In this document: piece after piece, positions 57,801 to 64,000 of the stretch
How the letters are laid out: the number at the start of each line of letters is the position of its first letter
How positions within the stretch are numbered: the first letter of the stretch is position 1
DNA from: Argyresthia goedartella
Taxonomy: Eukaryota; Arthropoda; Insecta; Lepidoptera; Argyresthiidae
Length of the DNA: 64,000 nt
Assembly: GCA_949825045.1 (NCBI GenBank)
Contig: OX463815.1
Span: forward strand, 35,517,356 to 35,581,355
Direction: 5' to 3'
Notes under the pieces: generated by a model
Databases searched by the model: none
What the model saw: only the letters and a program-made list of their open reading frames with translations
What the model was told of the DNA's origin: nothing
Translations under genes and position numbers: made by a program

Positions 57801-60265
57801 TTTTCCATGAATCTTAAAACCTTTCAAACTTACGTGAGATTTTAGTCAGAACCCGTTCGTTACCTTCATTTTGAAGCATAAGATAACTAAGTCTGGGTAA
57901 AACTAATTTTCATATTCACATTTTACGTAGTGTACTTGTTGCCCACAAGATCATTTTTATACGTTTTTATGAAAACGTAAAAAGTACGTAAAGTTCTCTT
58001 TGGGAGCAGTTGGAACTGAAAGCTAACAGAAAATAAAATGCTAGTTGTTAAGAATGGTCTAAAATCGAGGTTTCAGAATAAATAAAAAAAACCTTGTTGG
58101 TTATCTGGAACACTGTTTTTTTTTAACAAATTTGTGGTAAGTGGTATTTTTGTCAGTTGCGGCGTGTTTTGGGTTCGCGATTGTCTCAAGTTATAAGGTT
58201 TTTTGTCATATTGCGATAATCGTACAAAATGTATTGTATTGCAATTTGATTCGTATAAAATAAGCTTTTTAATCATGTATGATACGAATAAGAAAAAGTT
58301 TATTGCTGAGTTTTATATATCAAAAACCTTGTGACAGAACTTAAGGACCGACTATGTATATATCAATAAGATGTCTCAGTATTTTTTTTCCGAAGCAATA
58401 AATAAGAACAAACAAAAGCTGTAATGGACATAACTTATGAGAAACCAGACTGGACCAATCTCCCCAAGCAGCGCCCGTTCACGTGTATGATTTGTGCACC
58501 AGCCATCATCCCACTCGCCATATTTGAGCGCCATTTTGCCCGCTACTAGAGAGATAAATGTCTTCCAACATTCCAATTAATTAGTACCCGGCTTTAAAAC
58601 AAACTTCGTGCATTTATTTCTAAAGTGTAAGCACAGACGAGAGATACCTACCGCTGGTAAAGTTAGTAAATAATAAATGAAGGTGAAGGAAGATTTGCTC
58701 AATTAATTAGTAGCCCGGGCGCATTCACTTAGCAGCGATAAATTATTAATATGGCCCATTAAATCGTCTTCGAAAGGCACAGGAGGCAGATTCTAGAACG
58801 ACATAAAAATCACTCGGAGGTGTCGATTCACGCCCCAGGCTTTTACTGAGTTTCGAGCAAGGTTTTGTCATGATCAACCACGCAGACGAATTGCCGAATA
58901 TACAGACTACTGCTCAAATAAGATATGTAATCCATTAATGTCTTCACCGAGGGGTATTGGCCTTTAGCCGGATACTTTTGAAGAAGAAATTGAGACATAC
59001 TACACCACCCTGCTTCAGTGCGGTTTGATGGAGGTGTGTCGGGCTAGTGGCCTACCCGACTGTCAGATGTTTTCAAGCTGCCCTATTAGGGCCTCTGACC
59101 AGCTTTACGAATACTACCACCGGGTGGCGATATTAGCCGACCTACAGCTCAACGTGTCATGGGAAACACGAAAGCGCCCGAAATAAATGCCACATAGAAA
59201 TGGACACCCATCAAGCACCTGTCTCAGCCAGATGACGATCGTTTCCGATGTGCGAATACTGCTAGGCCACGGACGCTTCGTGTAACTGGATGATATAATA
59301 ATTCCAGTCTTTTTACTATAGAAACCAAAATACTGGACTGATTTCTTATTTTCAAAGAATGGGACCAAACTGAAAGGTCATCACCATTTCGATTTAAAAA
59401 TCAATCAATCAAAAAATATTTTTGACATCGGTTCATAAATAGGGTATTTAATCGCACATCAAAAATACTGATTTGCACAGCAATAAAGGATCAGAAAAAA
59501 CACTTTTTATGTTTTAAATATTTTATGTGTACTCAAGTTATGTTTTAAGTATTTTTTGTTGTTGTTGCATATTCAACCTAACACGAAGGATAAAGGGGGC
59601 TTCGCTTCGATCACCCCCTTTACCCTTCACCTAAGCTACCGCGGCATTTTGACCTGGTATTTGCTGTACAAATCAGTATTTATGATGTGCAGTTTAATAT
59701 TTCCCCATACATGGTACCAGTTTTGAGATATAACTGCAAAAAGATAAAAAAAAAACGAATTGAGACCCCCCCCCCCTCCTGTTTTAAAATTGGTTTAAAA
59801 ATAATCCGAAAGCTATCCGGATTGATTTCACAAATACAAAATAGAGCTAAAGGATCGGTGTTGGTATTTTCTATTGAAGTAGCCTTATCATGTTTTTCTG
59901 AAATCACAACGCTTTTATTTGACATGAGCTGTCTTTTATTGCGGCTTTGCTTGTTTGTGCGATGTTCCGATTGGTGCATTTTTCAAAAGCGTATCAGAAT
60001 TACTTGAATAGGCCACTGAGTTTCGGGCAAGATTGGGCAATACCCAACCACGCGTGTACTTTTGCATCTCCAGGTACGAGAACTCAAACGCAGAGCTACC
60101 GCAGGTCCTCAACTCTCATAGCGAAGAGATGCGTGTCCAGAGCTCCAAATACAAGCTGTTGAAAGGGCAATACAAGGAGGCCAACCAGAAGCTGAAAGAG
60201 AGGGATATGCAACTGCAGCAGTTGAGGGACGAGCACCAGCATCTGCTCAACTTAAGCAAGGATCG
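48590..60265 (+). CDS. LCA5: Lebercilin (LCA5-type) coiled-coil protein, partial, three exons
   Basis: Lebercilin is a ciliary/basal body coiled-coil protein linked to intraflagellar transport. Exons 48590-48803, 55420-55484 and 60074-60265 join in phase. They give a conserved lebercilin domain: TQRVLSAKTHRVKQLQNQLS, ELSNENKVLRVLQKKHEIAL, ENSNAELPQVLNSHSEEMRV and KYKLLKGQYKEANQKLKERD, ending LLNLSKDR. The heptad pattern is continuous, without Pro breaks except LPQ. About 157 residues are visible. The start is uncertain: either an acceptor TTATTACAG at 48581..48589 or an ATG at 48573. The last donor (GTGAGT at 60266) shows that the gene continues past the window. Confidence 0.82.
49892..53365 (+). 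mobile_element. Pogo/Tigger-like transposon with PHD finger, 3474 bp
   Basis: TA duplications at 49890..49891 and 53366..53367. The ends CCTGCGTGTAGTAAGGGCCAC and (right end, reversed) AGTGCGGTAAATAAGGACCAC form imperfect TIRs. Copies of TAAGGGCCAC or TAAGGTCCAC recur at 49903, 49920, 50269, 52858, 53010 and 53177, plus an inverted one at the right end; they are candidate transposase-binding sites. A non-coding 5' exon seems to end at 50197 (AAG|GTAAGT), with the acceptor at 50561..50563 just before the ATG. It lies in an intron of the lebercilin gene, in the same direction. Confidence 0.88.
50568..52747 (+). pseudogene. Pogo-type DDE transposase with PHD finger, one frameshift
   Basis: Starts MEPPPKKKRGSWTLKQLEDA. 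Residues about 8-55 are a Psq-type helix-turn-helix (GGMSQRAAAARYSIPRKTLV). A second DNA-binding region follows (KPKSIRHQAYVF..FNRSKKRAGKDWLKLYLKRN). From 51050 the frame is shifted: the DDE domain has the first Asp in LYNMDEKG, the second in VFDRASCHL and the third in THWLQPLDRSVNKSF. A Ser-rich acidic linker, a Lys-rich stretch and a C-terminal PHD finger follow, WYCYACFTENFEDMRQCPTC and WYHEECLGL..FDCLFC (Cys4-His-Cys3). The only break is one base in the A-run 51039..51044; both halves are otherwise open. It could be a sequencing slip or a true lesion. Confidence 0.88.
53368..54320. other. Lebercilin intron, no gene; GC-rich block and TCAAGGTCA sites
   Basis: Positions 53390..53540 are unusually GC-rich and purine-rich, with no ORF. 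Positions 53580..53820 hold C-rich tracts and two TCAAGGTCA sequences (53604..53612, 53796..53804). Nothing else was recognised. Confidence 0.45.
54328..54545 (-). mobile_element. tRNA-derived SINE (family I), reverse
   Basis: Shares the full arrangement with the copies at 33183 and 44384, with a deletion of about 30 bp in the body. The inverted B box GGGACTCGAACCCGGGACC is intact. Confidence 0.9.
54560..55100 (-). mobile_element. LINE 3' fragment
   Basis: Minus-strand ORF end YKRGFRLRQRAIRLWNKISS followed by a short tail and stop near 54850; then 3' UTR to the inverted TGCAATAAAG end at 54585..54596. This is the C-terminal domain of a jockey/CR1-like LINE. Confidence 0.7.
55420..55484 (+). 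CDS. LCA5: Lebercilin exon (second visible)
   Basis: A 65-nt exon encoding ELSNENKVLRVLQKKHEIAL Q plus two bases. Acceptor TTATTATTTCAG, donor GTTTGT. Confidence 0.85.
55854..56335. mobile_element. Foldback element B2 (482 bp)
   Basis: Ends GTCGCAGTTAGTTGGTTAAA and ...AACTGCGAC, flanked by ATAT on both sides (55850..55853, 56336..56339). The arms match B1 (28704..30331). The interior holds the same core (TTCAACCTAACACGAAGGAT to CCCCCTTTACCC at about 56075..56135) without the mariner. It is inserted within another repeat whose halves resume at 55640..55850 and 56340..56450. Confidence 0.88.
56340..57212. other. Lebercilin intron, nothing recognised
   Basis: Except for the resumed repeat flank to about 56450, no structure was identified. 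Confidence 0.45.
57213..57576. mobile_element. Foldback/MITE C
   Basis: Arms of about 75 bp: GACACCGTAAGATTGTCTAA and TTAGTTGATAAACTAAC at the left, and their reverse complements (TTTATCAACTAAAGG, CTATCTTACGGTGAC) at the right. The centre (57395..57480) carries, reversed, the core of B1/B2 (GCGGTAGCTTAGGTGAAG and TTCGTGTTAGGTTGACATGT). Confidence 0.85.
57581..58356. mobile_element. Non-autonomous mariner-like element D
   Basis: TA at 57579..57580 and 58357..58358. Ends CCTAGTCGGTCCATAAGTCC and (reversed) CATAGTCGGTCCTTAAGTTC then TGTCACAA, clearly related to the TIRs of the mariner at 28846..29557. No transposase motif was recognisable; only short broken ORFs. It directly abuts element C. 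Confidence 0.85.
58357..59441. other. Lebercilin intron, nothing recognised
   Basis: Short chance ORFs only. No terminal repeats or tRNA-like boxes were found. Confidence 0.45.
59442..59706. mobile_element. MITE A2
   Basis: Ends GGGTATTTAATCGCACATC.. and (reversed) GGGGAAATATTAAACTGCAC, both leading into AATACTGATTTG. Same family as 877..1107 and carrying the same core. No clear target duplication remains. Confidence 0.8.
60074..60265 (+). CDS. LCA5: Lebercilin exon (third visible)
   Basis: Encodes RYENSNAELPQVLNSHSEEM through RDEHQHLLNLSKD. Acceptor TTTGCATCTCCAG, donor GTGAGT, with two bases left for the next codon. No following exon was found up to 64000. Confidence 0.88.
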
Positions 60266-60399
60266 GTGAGTAAAAGTGTTATCATCATCAGGCCAGGCAT
60301 AGGCCTCTTCTTCACCATTCCATCTAATTCGGTCCACAGCCTACTAGCTATGGCGACGATGTGATGTGAAACAGATGGTATGGAGGGGTAGGATATTAA

Positions 60400-60719
60400 C
60401 AAGTTGAGCGCCAGTGTATCTTCAATGATACACCATAGGGTGCTTTCTCACAGGCCAGTGTATACCTATAATTTTGTAGTATTTTTTTAAGAAAAACCCC
60501 ATATTTTCTTTATTTTTTAAGATATTTACACCACAAAATCACAGACACATTCTCCAGGGCCAACGCTTTTGAATGCGCTACTAAAATGTATGAAACGGTG
60601 TATATTGTGGGATACACCGGCCTCCGAAGTCGGGCAGTGTGGTGTATCATTAAGGATACACTGGCCTGTGACAAAGCACCCTATGGTGTATCATTAAAGA
60701 TACACTGGCGCTCAACGTG
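60400..60719. mobile_element. TTAA-flanked MITE with long arms (320 bp)
   Basis: TTAA at 60396..60399 and 60720..60723. Arms of about 75 bp, nearly perfect: CAAGTTGAGCGCCAGTGTAT at the left and its complement at the right. Each arm contains smaller palindromes around GTGTATCATTAA. A TTAA target suggests piggyBac or Kolobok mobilisation. It lies in the lebercilin intron, 134 bp after the exon. Confidence 0.9.
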
Positions 60720-60723
60720 TTAA

Positions 60724-62087
60724 CCTCTCGTCAGTGGAGCTGGCCTCTATGGGAAATGACAGTTCTTTCGCATCTGTGAGCCTGGTCGTTTTTTTTTTTT
60801 TTTTGTAGGTTCGTATTTAGCGAAACTGTAACAGTCTTCGTTAACAGATCTCTGTTTCTTGAAACAAACCAATCAGGAAAGAGCAAGCTAGCTAATGAAT
60901 GAAATGAAATTTGAACTAGTTGATAATTAAATTCATACTTTTTGATGGTTAACAGGAGGGGCTATATTTGTACCATTCTAAAAACAGGTGGTGTATAAAA
61001 CAAATGTACGAAGGTCATCGATGTTTGAGTTTATTACTATTTTGGACACACTAACGTGTAATTATAATAAATCAACGAATCCAAATAATGTTTGAAACAG
61101 AAATAATACATAAAAATATACTGAACTTTAGGGTACTATATATTGAACATCACCATTTTGGTGCAATTCAATTTGAATAAAAGCGCAATTTGCAGAGAAA
61201 GGCAAAGGACTTAGTTAAGATCAAGTAAGAATCCAGTTATTTCCATAATTCTTATTAGATCTAGAGAAATTCCAATTAAAATAATAAAAGAGGACCCAAG
61301 GTCTCCGCCTGTGAGCCTGGTCATTTTGGGTTTCACAGACGCCATCTTTCTTTCAAAATTCCCCCCACTGACGAAAGGTTAAAGTTCAATGTAAGTCCTT
61401 GTAGGAATGTGGCCTTTTAGGAATCCTGTGTTATATTATTCCGACCCTAAAGCATCTATAGGGTAGTATTTGACGTAGTGCTCCTGTTGACATACGAAAA
61501 TGTTTGGTCAGAAGCGAGGCAAGGCTTAAACATGCAAAAATCTCATTTCCATACCGAACCCTAAAAAGATCTAAAGCAATGCGAATTTAAATTCGTGTTG
61601 AGTCATGGGCACTGACAAAAAGGTGAGACTGGAGACCTGGCTTGGCTGGTTCGGTCTCAGTTCATGCATTTACAAGAATTTCAACATTCCTGTTTACGAG
61701 AATTCCAACACTTAAGTATAATTAATTAATCAACAATAATATGAACTCTCCCAAACAGACGGTAAGAGGGCGTTACTTTTCGTTTCTTTCTTCTGCCATC
61801 ATTAATTATTTTGTAACTCTACTAGGTAACAAAAATCCTTAGGAATACGAAAGGTAGAAGTTAGAAAAGCTTCAATTAATTTACGTTCATCGGAGTGTAA
61901 TTTTGCCTCGCAAAGTAAAAAATCACTACGACCGATCGAAAAAGTAAGCGAGTCCAGATGAAATGATCATTGTCATAGTTAATCAAAGTTACTGATGTTT
62001 CAATTATCTTACGTCTTCAATGCGTAATTAATTAGCCATGAACGCTGGAATGCGAGAAAAAAATATTACTTACCTCATACATATATA
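60724..62087. other. Lebercilin intron, nothing recognised
   Basis: AT-rich. No exon, terminal repeat or RNA gene was recognised. Confidence 0.45.
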
Positions 62088-62146
62088 TAGATAATAAAAC
62101 TTAACAATTATGTTATCTTAACATAATTGTTAAGTTTTATTATCTA
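62088..62146. repeat. Perfect inverted repeat, 28-bp arms
   Basis: Arms 62088..62115 and 62119..62146 are exact reverse complements around TCT. Similar in character to the palindrome at 20196..20249, though the sequence differs. Confidence 0.95.
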
Positions 62147-62514
62147 TACTAGACGTGCTTGAAGCGATCCTAATTGAAGGTTTTTCATATTCCCTAATGA
62201 GATTAGGTTTCCAAGTTCAAAGTTAAATGTCAAAAATTTCTTTATTACTGTAGATATTCTAAGTAACTAATAATTTAAAACTAGACACGCCTAAAAACTG
62301 AATACAATGAAAAAACACAATACTAAACAAATAAACCGCCCCAGGACATGCCCGACCCAAAGGTACCCATCACACTGGCAGCATTACCGCGCTGCACGGC
62401 GAGTGAGATCCTTTGGATCAGGAACGCTCCGGAACGATTGTCAAAACCTCGGTCCTTCAGGCGTCGCCCAATGTCCTATAATAAATAAATGTAGATATTT
62501 ACTTATACTTAGCA

Positions 62515-63135
62515 GACCAATTTTTTTGCCTCTACGCTACACTGGACAACTGTGGGAGAAGGGCGAAAAAACTCCCACAGATAGATTTTTAGATCTCTTA
62601 AAATTGGTTGTGTTTATCTAATACAAATATTACAATATTAATAATTATAATTAATAAGCAGTAAAAATAATTACAAAATTATTAACAGCAAGTACTGTTG
62701 AGCTAGATTAACCCCATACAGTCCCGTCATTTAAGTAAATCTTAAACATTCAAGTCGCCTTCTCTTACATGCTTTTTAAATTGCTCAAAAGGCAATTTCA
62801 AAATATCCAGAGGCATCTTGTTGTAGTAGAGAATGCACTGACCCTTGAAAGAGTTGCTAACCTTCACCAGTCTAAACGGGAGAGCAACTAGTCTGTGACT
62901 GTTTCTTAGTATAATATTACAGCTATACAGAAAATGTTGTAAGGTTCTTGCATACTTACACACTTAGAGCTTTTTAAAGCAATTTATTTTCGAAAATATA
63001 ATTATTTTCGAAAAGAAATTGCTTGAAAAAGCTCTCGTTTGGTGCGTTTTAAATTATAAATTGCTCGAATAGCTCTTTTCTGTAAAATAAAAATAATATC
63101 CGCTGCTTTCCCCCACAACAAGATACCATAGGACA
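62515..63135 (-). mobile_element. LINE A copy, 3' region
   Basis: The same family as 660..3960. The minus-strand ORF 62963..62742 gives FRLVKVSNSFKGQCILYYNK MPLDILKLPFEQFKKHVREG. The 3' UTR follows to 62515. Upstream, 62965..63035 is an inverted duplication around ATTTTCGAAAAT that breaks the frame. This copy is uninterrupted where MITE A1 sits in the first copy. Confidence 0.8.
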
Positions 63136-64000
63136 TGAAAGTAACTAAAATATACCCTATAGTACCCTAAAGCATACCATCATGAAGCACATAGGGGGGG
63201 GGGGGGGGGTGTTAAGATCCCCTAAGGAGGCAAAACTGACACCCGACACGGCTGTCTTTATTATCTCGAAGAAGAGAAATGAAAAACAGCTCCTCATTCA
63301 AGCTGAACAAAATCAAAATGGAGATTTATTTATGTAACAAAGCCTACAGCACAGAGCAAAATATTAGGGATTTATTTAGGGATGTGTTTGTTTGTGTATG
63401 TATGATGCCAATGTTTGAGTCATAGATTTAAACATATGGTCGCAACGGTATAATGAGAGAAATCTCGGCGACATCAATTATCCTTACAGATTTCCTTAAG
63501 CTGGAGCAATAATTGCACCCTGAACTGGCCGCGTGAGAGGTGGAATATGTCCACCGGGCTTATTCGCTAACTCAAATGACAGTAAAAAATGATGATCACC
63601 GAGTATAGTTTTCAACTTCCGACTGTAAAACCACACATTTGGTATTCCGTAACTTCGGTGCGCAATTTTAACATTTGAAAATGGCGTGCCGCTCGTGATC
63701 ATCACTGTGCTAGTTCGATGGCCACTGAAGGATATCGACTTCCGATAAATTGGTATTCAGTAATGATTTCGAAGTTTAGCCGTGGACCACCCAAAATGTC
63801 AAAATATAAATGAAAACGACTGTTGGATAGCAGTGTATTTAGGGTGAATAGTGATCATCACCGTAATACTAATCATTACTGTGTTTTAATTTAGTGAGTA
63901 CCTTTGTATTTATTGTTGTTGTTGTTATTGTGATTAGTATAGTGAATAATTTGTCTTTTTATCCAATATATTTATATCTTAATAACCTGTCAAACTTGTC
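63136..64000. other. Window end, no gene recognised
   Basis: Includes a 17-nt G homopolymer near 63193..63210 and three GTGATCATCAC-like palindromes (about 63592, 63693 and 63850). No further lebercilin exon was found. Confidence 0.45.

Overview
This is insect nuclear DNA, most likely from a moth or butterfly. The basis is an AT-rich background, a multi-exon animal gene, tRNA-headed SINEs, RTE, R4 and jockey/CR1 LINEs, mariner, piggyBac, pogo and Harbinger relatives, and dispersed repeats of a style I associate with Lepidoptera. The order-level call is inference. No bacterial, viral or organellar genes and no CRISPR array were seen.

Two host genes are supported. (1) A complete 15-exon gene on the + strand (9219..40996) encodes a 725-residue mitochondrial half-size ABC transporter of the ABCB7/Atm1 family, which links mitochondrial iron-sulfur biogenesis to the cytosol. 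All 14 introns have GT..AG borders, the phases join without a break, and Walker A, signature, Walker B and H-loop motifs are intact. (2) Three exons (48590..48803, 55420..55484, 60074..60265) encode part of a lebercilin (LCA5-type) coiled-coil ciliary protein on the + strand. Its 5' start is uncertain and its 3' part lies beyond the window.

Most of the rest is transposon-derived. 0.6-9 kb: nested LINE remnants, a piggyBac-like relic and an RNase H LINE tail. 9-41 kb: the ABCB7 gene, whose introns carry a 72-bp array that repeats the exon 5 splice acceptor, a 49-bp minisatellite, a 70-bp satellite, SINEs, MITEs, a large foldback element with a mariner inside it, and in the 10.2-kb last intron a Tc1/mariner-superfamily (DDE_3) transposon, an RTE LINE and a jockey-like LINE. 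42-48 kb: an R4-type LINE with a restriction-like endonuclease, a SINE, and RT and mariner fragments. 48-64 kb: the lebercilin exons, with a 3.5-kb pogo-like transposon (HTH, DDE and PHD finger) in one intron and several MITE/foldback families in the next.

The items most worth a second look are the tandemly multiplied splice acceptor upstream of ABCB7 exon 5, a perfect 54-bp palindrome starting at intron position +4 after exon 8, a conserved core shared by foldback elements with unrelated ends, and a nearly intact pogo-PHD element whose single frameshift lies in an A-run.
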